The notes below the pieces were generated by a model. That model saw only the letters and a program-made list of their open reading frames with translations, was not told the origin of the DNA and searched no databases. Below, in pieces: positions 35,950 to 47,557 of a stretch of 64,000 bases of DNA; position 1 is the first letter of the stretch; every line of letters starts with the position of its first letter. The translations under genes were made by a program, and so were the position numbers. The stretch comes from Hypholoma sublateritium FD-334 SS-4 (lineage: Eukaryota > Basidiomycota > Agaricomycetes > Agaricales > Strophariaceae): positions 91,805-155,804 of the forward strand of contig KN817541.1 of the NCBI GenBank assembly GCA_000827495.1. The letters are read 5' to 3'.

Positions 35950-37665
35950 TCAGCCATTTTGTTTTCCACAGTATATCGTTGGACTTACCGATATTTCGTA
36001 GCTCTCAGAGCTGTCTAACTGGTTGCTAAAGCTGTTAGAAGCGACTCGAAAGGTATTTAGAGCTTGAGGGCCAGAAAGGATTCCAGGTTGGCGGGCAGAT
36101 AAGCCTCCTTCGCGAGTGCTTCCTCCGCTCGGATAGCTGTGATCCTTGCTCATGTTTCTCATAGATATTCGATTATTGAATGTCACCAGAAGAGTGTTGG
36201 AGTACCTAATAAAATTATAGTGCTATTTAACCTTTGTTACTGAATCAAATAAAGAAGGCTCACAATTTTCCCATGATCAGAGTGCTGTGAAGGTGTCAAA
36301 ATTAGTTGAGATCGAAACCTCATCAGGTGTGATTACTTACGTGCATACAAACAGATTGCTATTCTGATAGAGTATATTAGTATAGGCCATGCTGACGAGT
36401 ATATGACGAGATGGTAATTACAGGAAGGGCGACGTAACAGATGAAGGATACCAATGCCATCCCGGCTGGATAAGCAATTCCAATGGAACTCGGTCAGTCC
36501 GGAGGCTCTGTCCATAAGTGAAATAGGTAGTACTAACCTGTGAGCGTGTTCGTCTCCACAATCAGGCGAACAAGCTTCCCCAGAATACGCCTCCCATGTT
36601 CAATGCCGTCATTTCTCGACTGGTGAAACTGAAAAACCATCGTCATCTAGTGCTGTACGCGTTGTTCTGATAAACTGTCTGCTCACAAGCCATAACATCG
36701 AACCTGCAATGAGAACGTCACAGACCGTATCGCCTATTAGCCAGACCTAGGAAACCAGATTAGACATTGTGTAATGATTGGCGATGAAAGCGACACAAAC
36801 ATACATCGAAGGATTGCGGAAATAGTACATGGTCGTGAAACCGAGAATATTCCTGTAGCTTGAAGCCCTACAACCAAGGTTACACCCGAGGTTAGCTACA
36901 ACTTCGAGGCAATACGAATGCTTTGGAAGATCTACTCACCCGGATTCCCGTTCCCAAAGCTCCGGCTGTCTGAACAACAGACGTCTAACAAGATTGGCGT
37001 CAGCTGGTATTCGAGTAACCCTCGGATAAATGAACGCACCAATACAATGAGAATGCACACCCAAAGGTAGGATCTTCTCAATGTGAATATTCGATATGCG
37101 AAGAAGCATTGCACGACGGCGGCTATTATACCGCAGAAAATGGGCGTATCTGCTGGTGAAATATTCACGTTTCCCAGGTGGGCTAGGTTTCCGTATCCGG
37201 TTCCAAACCTTTATGATGGTTTGTTGCTGCGAAACATATAGGAGGAAGAGAACCGAGCATACCAGAAATATAAATCAGCAGCAGTCATAGCTGTCTGAAC
37301 TATCTCAAAGATATAACACCCATACACTGTTGATAATAAGCACGCTTATTCAACATAATCTGGGAGCTGCGTACACTGACCGAGAGCCTTCTGCCAGAGT
37401 TTGTCGTCTGGAAAATTGATGTAATAGACATCTTTGAAAAAATTATTGCGTAAACTATACCCTTGAAAGTGGTATGCGCTTACAAGTCTGAACCGACAGG
37501 ACGCCATAAAGTGCCCAATTAAATAGTGTTCCGATTAACTGTAATGCAATGACGGTGAGATGGCAATGCAAGGCAGAACGTCGAGCGAAAAAACTGACCA
37601 GCGGAGACGTGCTGGACGCACTTGCATGAGTAAAAGGCGGAGGTACGTAAACTATACACTTACGT
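35950..37665 (-). pseudogene. Partial copy of the DUF6534 gene (no first exon)
   Basis: Reverse copy of exons 2 onward of the gene at 24814-26577. The sequence match starts inside intron 1 (24862), so the start codon exon is absent. Coding sequence looks identical where compared. It is part of the inverted block and probably not a separate gene. Confidence 0.75.
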
Positions 37666-37683
37666 ACACGACGGAAAACTTAC

Positions 37684-38708
37684 TAGTCTGCATATACCCC
37701 CGGTTCCTTGCCGGAAATAATGACCCAGAAGACTGATTGCTCATCATCGAGCAACGTCTCGCTGATAGAGGGACTGTCGACTGTTGATGCTGATGTCGAT
37801 GCCACAGCCGACGCCGATGTTGATCCCCTTGCCACGACAGGAGATCCTTGCTGGACGTTGAAGTGAGTGGGTGACGAAAAAGAAGGCTGNGCCTGAGAAC
37901 GGACAGGAGTCGAAGGTGTCTGTTGAACGGTTGTCGTAGTATGCAGATGTACGGTTACAGCGGGAGCCNTGTGAGTGGCCGGTTGGCCGTGGCGATGACG
38001 TCCAGCAATGGCCATGTCATCGTGAGTAGGACGGACCGGCGGGTTGTGCCTGTAGCGAAAGCGCAAGCTTTCAGGAAGTGTGCCATCGCGAACCCAGTCA
38101 TGCCAAGCGTCACAAGCATCCGAATAGTCCTCGAACCCCTTCCAGCAGGCGGTGTCGTTGTTAATGGTCGACGCTTGAGCACATGGCCTTGAGTAGAGAA
38201 TCTTAGTAGTCAATATAAGCAATAAAAACATAATAAACAGACGTACCAGTTATAGAAGACACCTATCTCCCTGCCAGNGAAAACAACGTACGCAAGGTAG
38301 CGACCGACGGGCTTGGCCGGTATCCTGTATCGGAGGACGTCTGTCTGAATAGCGACGGGAGCGGCGGCTGGTGGAGTGTATGCAGGAGGTTGAGGTTGGG
38401 AGGACACAGCAGGTGAGCTTCTGAACGCCTCCCAGTAGTGCTCCTGGGAGGGCGTCAGGTCTTCGAAACGTCGCGCGTCAGCCCGGACGACTATAGATAA
38501 CAGCCAGACGATGGCTTACCGTCTCCAGTTGCGCTGCGAGCTGGGGTGCCGGAGCGAGGAGCACCACCGCGCCCAGGACCTACGTTCCCTCCGCCGCGGC
38601 GTGGCCTTTGGGGGGTTGTTGGGCTATTATTGCCCAGCACTAAAAGTAGAAGGTCAACATATAGTACTGCAATACTAAAATAAGTTATAACTCACGATTG
38701 TACGTCAT
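37684..38708 (-). pseudogene. Partial copy of the double RNase H1-N gene (no last exon)
   Basis: Inverse copy of 29325-30913. It lacks the final exon because the block ends within the last intron. It is useful because it supplies sequence for the N gap: after the first module come DWVRDGTLPESLRFRYRHNP and a Thr-rich linker. Single Ns remain at 37890, 37969 and 38278. Confidence 0.75.
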
Positions 38709-38889
38709 TTGCTAGAGAGTGCCTCGGAGCTGTCAAGAGAACTGAGGGGGGTGAGAAGGGAGTGAACCGTTGACGTGGAAGTGTGATCCCGCGGACCGCG
38801 GTAATGTATCACGTAAACTTGGGGCTGCCCGACAATACCCGTTGAGCTGGTTCTACGAAAAACTCACGCTGTCAAACTGTAGCCCGGCA

Positions 38890-40431
38890 ATGTCGACAGC
38901 GCCGCCGGCCGAACTGGAGGCGCCGACACCCTTGACTTCTGAGCATGGTGATACCCATGCACTCCGAAATCCGCATCTCCCACAGCAAGCCCCTCGTATT
39001 TTCAATCGCGCAAAATTGACAGAAGCACAGAAGGCCACTCGTAGTCTCCAAGCAGCCGCCCAGAAGGAAAAACACGCAGCGATTGTCTCGAGCCTAGATG
39101 CTCTGCTCGTGAAGCACAACACCGAGATGGACGAACTTTCCAAAGAACACTCAGTTGCCCGTGAATACCTCAATAAATTACATCTGCAGTCTCAACATTT
39201 TAAGGACAAACGCGAAGTTAGTTTGATCAATGCTAAGATTCACGCAAAGGCGCTCGAGGTCAATGCAGGCAAGTTATCTGTCAATCTAAATATAATGTCA
39301 TTCTGACCCTGACTTTATAGATCTTCCCATCGGGGAACGAAAGAAGTTGCGCGAGATACGCCAGCTCATGCTGGATGACCCAGCATACCAGGATATGTCT
39401 GCGGAAGACGAGGCCGTGTTGAAAGAGGCTCTTGTCGCAGCGCGCAACACGAAGAAGCTCGGCGCTCGCACTACAAATAAATCGGCTGCAATGGACTTTC
39501 GTGCGGTGTTAGAAGAGATCAACGACATGGTAAGTATAATTAATTCTTTTCTATTCTTACCTGACACAGCTCTGGTCGACGACAGGTATCAGCACTTTCA
39601 TCTCGTACGGGTGCCGCAGTCGTCATGTTTGCTAGCCGCAGTCACCTCGAAGACATGTTCGAGCCTAACTGGATCTGCACCGACAACGCGGCTCTCTTTA
39701 CGATGGATACATTGGACAAAGGCATGTGGGACATGACTCGTTTGCTCGAACAATGGGCTTGCGCCAGGGCAAAAAGTATGTATAGCAGCTATATTAACTA
39801 GTGGTTCTGTACTAATCTCAGCCCACAGCACACGCTCCGGATACCCTAGCGTCTATGCGCATTGAATGCTGCAAGATCATCAATGGAGGACTGAGTACGT
39901 CATTCTCGATTGGCAGGCAGCGTGCTCAACTAACTCTGGCCGATGTTCACAGAGACCGTGGCTCAGTCAAATATAGCGCTGATGAACTACACAAATTATG
40001 ACATGAACGTCGTGCAGAAATACAGTGTTAAGCTTGTAGGATGGACTTACACGCGCTTCGTCAGCCCACACGACATTCACACCATCGACGACATTCGCGT
40101 CCTTCTCGCGGCTCTTCGTAGCGGCGCGTGTCATTGGATGCGCCTCACAAAAGCTCAGATTTCGACGCACGCAAAGGAGATCGAGGCGCGCGAGGCTGCT
40201 GGCGAGACGGTTGGGAAGAAGCGAAAGAAGCGGTCGGACACGGGTACTAAAAAGGGCCCCCGTAAACGTACTGTTACTGACAGCAACCCCGCTGCGGAAG
40301 CATCTAGGAAGCGAGCGAAGGCCGTGTCCAAATCGAAGGAAAAGGCAAAGGCGCAACTTCCGCCATCCGGACGCAGCGCATCTGTGGTGGACAGTGACGA
40401 GTCAGAGGCCAATTCCCAAGCAACAGACTGA
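38890..40431 (+). CDS. Inverted copy of the KDZ coiled-coil accessory gene
   Basis: Reverse-complement copy of 27602-29143 with the same exons and, as far as I compared, the same protein. It is complete in this block. It may be an assembly echo rather than a second gene; see the block entry at 35582-40942. Confidence 0.6.
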
Positions 40432-40942
40432 CTGCATGTATGTCCCTATTCCCCCAGTGTAATACATGGAGCGTGTACCCTGCCTCCTTAGTATACCATA
40501 CTATCTCAATGTGAATAATATTGTTTCCCTCTTCATATTGTGTGTCCATTGAAATCAGATAATATTATTGTTGTCTAATTATATACACATTGCTGTATAC
40601 AAAAAATCTAAAGGAATGGACAAAAAATGAGGGGTAGGGGGCTCGGCGCCGTTGCGAACGACGAGCAGAGGTACTCGGACAGCGTGGAGACGCTCGGGTG
40701 ATGGCGGAAATGATGGCGAGCTATTTCTGGACGCGCCTTGATGGCGCGGCGCACACGGCATGCGTGCATGCCCGCCCACCGGCAACCGAGACACCGGTGA
40801 TAAGGAAATTATGGCAAAGGTAGCAAGAGCTATCGATTGCTATTGCCCCTAGCGGGGAGGAGGCGTAGTTATATCTAATTAGATAGGATCAAACATCCCA
40901 TGTGCTATTCTTATATGATATGATTGATGGGAGTTACAGGTG

Positions 40943-40950
40943 ATAGGGTG
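40943..40950 (+). repeat. Target-site duplication, right copy
   Basis: ATAGGGTG directly follows the TIR end caggtg at 40942. It is the partner of 27083-27090. Confidence 0.75.
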
Positions 40951-40992
40951 TATGTAATGCATTGCGGATGTTCAAATGTAATGAAGACGCAT

Positions 40993-43224
40993 ATGGCGTT
41001 CAAAGTGCACAAAAAATAACGCGCGCACAACTTTGATGTCCGCGATATACTTTTCATGTATTTATCCATATCCGCACTACTTTAGCAAGAAAATTTCCAT
41101 GTCAAAAGTTTTGCGCAAAATGTGAACAGCGCGCAACTCTGAGGCTCGGCGCGCAATACAAACAGCGCGCAACTTTGCTTGGGCGCGCAATTCAGAGGGC
41201 CGCGCAACTCTTGAAGGTGCGCATTGTCAATTCAAGCATGTAATATCATTATCTAATTCCAATTTAAATAAACTGACTCCTAATGCTGTGGAAGACCCCT
41301 TCGGATACTGTTCAGGACTTCAACAAAGTGTGCAGACTGGGACCTCCACATCCAGAGGCAATGCAAGGATCATTCGTTCTTATTTCAGTCCATTATTAAT
41401 CTTAAATATTCATACAACATTTAAAGTCACTGAGTTGGTACTACTAAGTAGGATCAAAGTAGGATGAATCGTCATCTTCATCACGTGATCTTTAATTGGG
41501 TCTCGGTGTCATGTATCGTAACACACACTGAACCACCACCGTCCACGCCGCATTTGCGCCATCCTTTGCAGCGAGTAGCCCGGGACCCTCTCCGGCCCTC
41601 CCCACTGTGGCTTGGACCCACATATTTTTGACAAATCCGTAAACTATTGGATCACCGCGTGCCGTGGGACAGTCGGAGTTCCGAACCGGCTGTTTCCGGA
41701 CGTTGATATTGCTCTGCCTGTGGTAACACCTTGCACTTTCTGAACGGCCAATCATCTATATGAAGCAAAGAAAAGGACTATGTTTTAGAAGTATAAAGTA
41801 ATCTTATAGATAATACATACGAGTAACCTGCAACTCGCTTGGCAAGTCGCATCCAGTGACATCCAGATACGATCTCCCTTGTTTCAAGACACCGGGACGG
41901 TTAACAGGTTCTTAATTATCAGACATGATGAATAAATAAAGATTTGTGTGCATTATCTCCATATTGCGCACCTTCAAGAGTTGCGCGGCCCTCTGAATTG
42001 CGCGCCCAAGCAAAGTTGCGCGCTGTTTGTATTGCGCGCTAAAAATACATTGCGCGCCGAGCCTCAGAGTTGCGCGCTGTTCACATTTTGCGCAAAACTT
42101 TTGACATGGAAATTTTCTTGCTAAAGTACTGTCATGTGACCTGCAACGAATCATCAATAGTAACGAATCAGTCTGCATTTTCGGTATGAACTGCTCCGAA
42201 TCCTTTAAAATTTGGCATATACGTGGTTCAGTATATTTAGAAGAATCACGGAAAACATTGTGGTAATAGAGCACAAATTGAGGGTGTAGGAATATGATTA
42301 AATCAGAGGGTTGCGTCTCAAGCCCAAATTTAGATTTATAGCATCTTTACCTATCTTTATCCCTTCGAATTGAGCTGAGTATCGATGTGATCCTCTTCAT
42401 TCCTTTTGTGTACGAAGGATATGAGTACGTAAACTTAATTTATGGCTCTAAATAACCTCATACATTTGTGAATACTATACAATTCAGTGAACACATCAAG
42501 ATGCTACGCTTTTATCCAAAAATTTATATCCATCAAGTACACGAGCATTAATTCATGTTGGCCAATCTCTACCACTCAGAAATGGTATTTATCTTTTAAG
42601 TGTCCATTTAAAGTGAAATTNGATTTTTTTCCGGATTTTTTGAACACCATGTTGTACCTATACATGTGTTGCTAGACAGTTGCATTTCTCCAGCAGAAAT
42701 CATATATTAGCACAGNCTATAATCTGGGTTAAGTAGCTCTAGACAGGTAAAACAGTAATATATATTTGCTACAAGGCCCATTTACACCTTTAAAGGTTAT
42801 ATGGAAGGTGGAAAGTATCCAGGTGCTGAGCAATTGAATGAAAGTTGTCGGAAAGCCGTCACATTAGAGGTAAGCGAGGGTGAGCGGCAGCTCTCGGCAT
42901 CGGCTAAAATGGGCTGATTCGTTTCCCAGGAATCGGCCCGATTTCGACAATTTCAGACTCTCTTACAAAATAAATTTATAACGAGTGCTACATTCACCTA
43001 GTAATTATTCAAACACAAGTAAAATGTCTACAATATGCTATAGTCTCACACTGTAGTTTTTATTTTGTGATTAGGAGCGAAGATTCCGCACAGGGATCAA
43101 ATTTTGCTTAAGTGATTCGTTACCGGTGTTTGTACAGTAGTGCGGATATGGATAAATACATGAAAAGTATATCGCGGACATCAAAGTTGTGCGCGCGTTA
43201 TTTTTTGTGCACTTTGAACGCCAT
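40993..43224. mobile_element. TIR element, 2.2 kb, non-autonomous
   Basis: Ends are ATGGCGTTCAAAGTGCAC and its reverse complement, with terminal arms of about 90 bases (40993-41082, 43135-43224). The octamer AGACGCAT flanks both ends (40985-40992, 43225-43232), an exact 8-bp target duplication as in hAT or KDZ elements. A second pair of arms (41083-41228 and 41964-42126) begins immediately inside the left arm with TTTAGCAAGAAAATTTCC and carries many GCGCGCAA words. Single Ns at 42622 and 42716. No transposase frame was found; the frame at 41492-41755 is unassigned. Confidence 0.8.
41083..42126. repeat. Nested inverted repeat with GCGCGCAA motifs
   Basis: The left arm (41083-41228) and right arm (41964-42126) are near-exact reverse complements around a spacer of about 735 bases. 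Each arm holds several GCGCGCAA or TTGCGCGC words at intervals of 15 to 30 bases, like subterminal transposase-binding repeats. The right arm has one extra unit. It may be an element inserted in the larger one. Confidence 0.7.
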
Positions 43225-43577
43225 AGACGCATGGTTAGGTCTTCGCACTGATTGCGTTTCATGTCAATTTTGAAAAGCCGGCGTTTCTGCTCCGATCCAT
43301 ATCATTGGGGATTGCTCTTAGCTCTGGAAGGTTACTGTATCTCTAACGCATCGCGGCCAAAGACAAATGAAGTCAACATATAAATGCGTAGTGTAGCCTT
43401 GCATTCTCTAAAACCTGCCTGCAATGCCTGAGTTTTGGGCGCTAAACATTGACGATTATGATAGCGCAATGGGGACATATCTAGGCCACTGCTGAGCTCG
43501 GACGCCTAGTAGGGCTATTAACGTTACTCTTGCGGTGTTCCTGAAACACATATTATCAACATTAAATGCCACTGAGG

Positions 43578-45407
43578 CTAATAAAAAATGTTATGACGTG
43601 CCGGTGCGTGGGTCCACTCGTAATCGACATGCACGAACGCCCGCTCGACGTGAGGCAGCGCTTCGAACTTTGTCTGCAAGCGCTCGCTGACGTCATGTGC
43701 CTTGTATAGCGGGGTATGGGCGTCCATGACGATGTCCACCTCAACGAAAAAATCCTGTTGTACCCCAAATATTATCAGCAGTCTAACGGTATCAGAAATT
43801 GAAAGATCGCACCGGCCCACTCTAATTATGAGAAGTTGAAACCACTGAGGAAATTCGTGCATGTTTTTTAGGCTGCGTACATGGTAAGCCCGAACCGTGT
43901 CAACTTTATCGATCACGTCAGTGTATGTCGCTGCTTTGTAAATGAGCAATTGCATAAACTCGTTGGGTGCTGCTTTTCCGGCGAGGAGCTCGAATTCTTT
44001 ATAGATTGTACGAGACCACGATATGCTCACGCCCACCCCGATCTGCATGGAGGTGTGTTAGCTTAGATCCGCGTGATACCAGTACGGGACTTACGATAAC
44101 CGCTCCAGCGGGGTCAAGGTCTCCGCATTCTTAACATCATCAACTTGTTTTTTTTTTGAGAAAGTAAACGTACACCACCGAAATTTGCTTCCAGCACAAG
44201 ACATGAGAATACCTAGAAAATAATCGTGATGTATGGATTTTTCTCTGATTTTGTTCAAATTATACCATGGCTTGGGATGGGCGTACCAAATCCATTGATG
44301 AACAAATCATTTCTATGATCCTGCCATAGCATTCGTACTTGACTTGATTTATTGCGGAGGGAGTAGCTGTATAAAAATAGAAGGAATTTCACACCTGATA
44401 AACGGCCGTGTTTGAGTCTTTGAGACCATTCCAGCTGCCAACTAGGTCTATGACATACCGAGGGCAGAGGCAACGGCGATTATGGACGGGAGGTGGAACT
44501 GCCTGTCGTCCTTCTTGCTTATCAGCGTCTGTATAGACTCGACGACGACGATGAAGTTGACCCAGCACATGCTATCGAAGCTTCGGTGAAAACACGCACA
44601 GTATAGGCTATGCTACGTACAGAAATCCTAGTACACACAATATTGAAACATTCGTGTCAAAACAGAGGAATATAATTCGTCGACAAGGACACGCACCATA
44701 AACGACATTCCCGATCGTCTGAAGACGTGCGCCACCAACTGGCCATTTCTTGCTATCCAGTCTCGATGCCTTCCGATGCAACCAAAATAGCAGCACATTA
44801 CTGCCTAGGTCGAAGACAGAATCAAGGCCGGTGGCGAGGAGCGATAGAGACACAGCTGATATCGCCGCGTATACTGCGTAGCGTGACGCAGGTCAGAAAA
44901 GAGAGGAGTGAAGGGTGGTGGAATGGGCTTCACATTGGAGTATACAGAGGACGAAGTTGCATCCGAGACTGGCATATATGACGATATTCGCCTGCAGTGA
45001 TGATACAAAATCAGCTCTCGTCAACCTGCGCACGAAGAGAGGGCATACGCGCAATCGCACAGCCGCGTCCTCCGCCAGCGCGTCCGCGGTGAGCTCCTCC
45101 ATCGGCGTGAGCAGCGCCGAAATAAGCTGTACATATGTGTAGAGCAGTAAGTGGCATGAATGTCTTCATGCAATATCGAACCACGCACATTGTTCTGGCG
45201 GGCCTGGTACGTGCCGACGCCCTTCTTCCGGCTGCGCAGCCCGGAGAGCGCGGCATCACCGACGATGCCGTCGCGTATCCGGAACGGGTCAACGGAGGCG
45301 GCGCCCGTAGATCGGGCCGCATGCACGCCGTGTGTCGGCGTGTTGGCAGAGTCGGATGGTCTTGCGGTGCTTGGGCCCGCCGGGGGGGTTGTACACGCGT
45401 CTGTCAT
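43578..45407 (-). CDS. Cation diffusion facilitator (CDF) metal transporter
   Basis: Multi-exon gene with N-terminus MTDACTTPPAGPSTARPSDS, a long hydrophilic tail before the membrane part. Membrane segments include QANIVIYASLGCNFVLCILQ and SLSLLATGLDSVFDLGSNVL; the latter gives the Asp-x3-Asp metal-site pattern of helix 2. The helix 5 site is WQDHRNDLFINGFG, and an IGVGVSISWSRTIYKEFELL segment follows. The cytoplasmic C-terminal domain reads RAYHSGPDFFVEVDIVMD once the two short introns near 43765-43875 are removed, then HDVSERLQTKFEALPHVERA and HVDYEW. Family members export Zn, Mn or Fe in exchange for protons across organelle or plasma membranes; the DHRND form is common in fungal members related to yeast Mmt proteins. 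The metal is not determined from sequence. Confidence 0.9.
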
Positions 45408-45856
45408 GCTGCACTGTGAAAATGAAGACGAGTTTTAGATGGGTTGCTCGCACTCACCTTGCGTTCACCTATATGTATCCCATTCGTTCAAAGCGGTGCT
45501 CGGTCTAGCCCCAGTGCCTCCGAAGTGCCTTCCGACACGAGGCGGGCCAGCCCTGCCTCGAAGTAAATTTCATTTAACTCGACTTAAATCATTATTAGAC
45601 CACAGACCTGTCATTCTCCCAAATCAACGCACATCACTGGCGCTCAAAAATGAATTTTGATAGGTTTTATTTTCAATTTATTTTATTCTATGCATACTGT
45701 TTGAGACTATGAGTCCTTGCTATTGTCAGACCACGCAACTTCGTAAATAATTCATTGTACTGCTCAAAGCCAGGACAAATTGTATCCCCAATTCCGCGAG
45801 TAGTAACGGTCTAACAGACATCCCTCGTCGAAACTAGCGCGCTCAGCCCAGCGACA
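45408..45856. other. Intergenic, no gene recognised
   Basis: Region between the CDF start and the 3' end of the small secreted protein gene. It holds the CDF promoter; no further coding signal is seen. Confidence 0.5.
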
Positions 45857-46366
45857 TCAGGTGCACGACGCCGCTTCGACAATCCAGTCCATAGTGGACC
45901 CGCCCTTGACCTCCCCAACCCACCCCTCGATGATCGCCGCCGTCTGCGCCGCAGTCAACACACTGTCCGAGAACGTCTCCTGCACGCTGAACGTCCCATT
46001 GGCGTTCGGGAGGAACATCGCGCCCTATAAAGCAGGATCACGCGCCGTGAGCGGCGTACACCATGAAAGGTAAAAGATAATACCCCGTTGTCAATGTTGA
46101 CAACGCCTCCCCCTGCGTCGGTGCCGAGGTTGCGCGCAATGACTGGTGACAGCGCGAAAGAATTAGAACTGGTGTGTAGGTCATGAATCGACTATGTGCG
46201 TACGGAGGTTAAATTCAGCAGCGAGGTTGGTGCACGTCGTGACGGGCGTCTCGGGCCCGACGACGAGGCTGCAGGTGACCTCGTTGCTGGCCTGCCGCCT
46301 GAAGGGGACAGCCGACGCGGCGATGGACGTAGCGGCGACGAGCACGGCGGCGAAGTTGAAGAGCAT
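45857..46366 (-). CDS. Small secreted protein, about 128 residues
   Basis: Three exons. The signal peptide MLFNFAAVLVAATSIAASA is followed by a possible RR processing site (VPFRRQASNEVTCSLVVGPE). Exon 1 ends in AATTTAACCTCC, spliced to TCATTGCGCGC, giving AEFNLLIARNLGTDAGGGVV. After a second intron (about 46025-46082) come GAMFLPNANGTFSVQETFSD and the C-terminus GGSTMDWIVEAASCT. There are three cysteines in the mature part and one Asn-glycosylation-type site (NGT). I do not know the family; its length and leader fit an extracellular protein of unknown role. Confidence 0.75.
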
Positions 46367-47557
46367 GGTGCGCTGAGTAGTCGTTGCGGAATGCGAAGAG
46401 AAAGTCGATTGGCTTTCTGCGGGATGGAGTGCGTTTTCGTTTGGCTTTTAAAGATTCCAATGGTCGATGAGGCTTGCCGGCGCGTTCGACATGGAACGCC
46501 GAAGTTTATTTCAGCGCAGCGCCGCATCTCGGCGAGACGGATGCTTGAGCCCATCGTGAAGCTTTGCATGTATATTTGCGAACAACGTGGTTCGCATCTA
46601 GGGCACTCAAACATTGTCTACCCATGACGGTAAATCTTTATCAAAGTCCCAGTACAGATATCTCCTAGTTGTGAATCCATGATTGGAGTATTATCAAGCT
46701 GACAACAGCGTACGATGTTCCCTCAAACGATTGCAGAACTCGGGAACGTCCAAGTCGCAAGTTTTTACCTAAATCCATACACTGTCCACAAAATCCAACA
46801 TACGTCAGATTACGTCTTTCGAGGAAACAATCGGTAGACATCTTCTGCCGCCTGATAACCTCTGCCGCCCTCTGATGTATGTTGCCGCCCCCTACGCAGG
46901 TCCCTTACATATATAAAATCTGCAACGAGCTCCACTGCACGCTCGGGTTGCTCGGCGGGTTTCGCGTCTCATCGTCGATCGAGCATCACGCTTGCAAGAA
47001 AGTACGCGAACTATGTATGTGGGCAAGTTATTTCTACTGATCGAATACAAGATACAATGGCGGTGTGTAATGCGACGGCCCATGCAGGTGGTACAAATGC
47101 GGCGGCGTAAAGGCAGTGCTCGGCACCGTATAGAGAAACAGAAAACAGCCGTGCAGAAGTGGGGGGTGTGCTGTCGCACTTCGTGGAGGTGTCGAAATTG
47201 GAGAGACGACGGTGATACAGAGAAATAGATCGCGCGACGACGACCCACGAGAAGTTTGCGCAAAACATTCATTCAATCCATGTCTATTGATCGAATCCAG
47301 GATACAATGTAGTAGTAAGTAGCTAATGCGACGGGCGATGCGGGGTGGTACAGATGCGGCGTAGATCAGTGTTCGGCGTCATGATGAGGAGAAGGCAGTC
47401 GTGCAGGAGCGTGCGGTGTGTGTGTGTGTGTGTGTGTCGCAATTCGGGGTGGGTGTCGCAATTGGGGAAACGAAGGTCGTACAGAGAAAGAAAGAGAAAC
47501 AACACATGAAAAATAAACATAGAAAGGGAAAGAGAAAGAGAAACAAAGAGAAAGCGG
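46367..47557. repeat. Intergenic with a diverged tandem duplication
   Basis: Two copies of a roughly 220-base segment lie in tandem (about 47032-47230 and 47281-47490). Both start with a tgatcgaat-ca-gatacaatg word, continue aatgcgacgg-c-atgc, tggtacaaatgcggcg and end in a gtgtcgaaattgg-like part with acagagaaa. The second copy contains an 18-base GT microsatellite (about 47416-47436). They sit just past the 3' end of the ABC transporter gene. No gene seen. Confidence 0.55.

Larger units (their letters stand above)
35582..40942 (-). repeat. Inverted duplicate block, probable assembly artefact
   Basis: Reading the minus strand from 40942, this block reproduces 27091-30928, then switches near 37665 to 24862-26944, and ends at an N (35582). 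The ambiguous bases recur at the matching positions (26757 with 35771; 29755 with 38278). The 40942 end carries the left TIR version, not the right one. Sharing of identical N calls argues that two contigs were placed twice. If it is removed, the right TIR (35581) would abut the expected target duplication at 40943. Confidence 0.8.

Noticed and set aside
35582..40942. Second KDZ insertion or biological giant palindrome
   Set aside because: The block shares ambiguous bases with the first copy and has the left-type TIR at its outer end; an assembly duplication is more likely.
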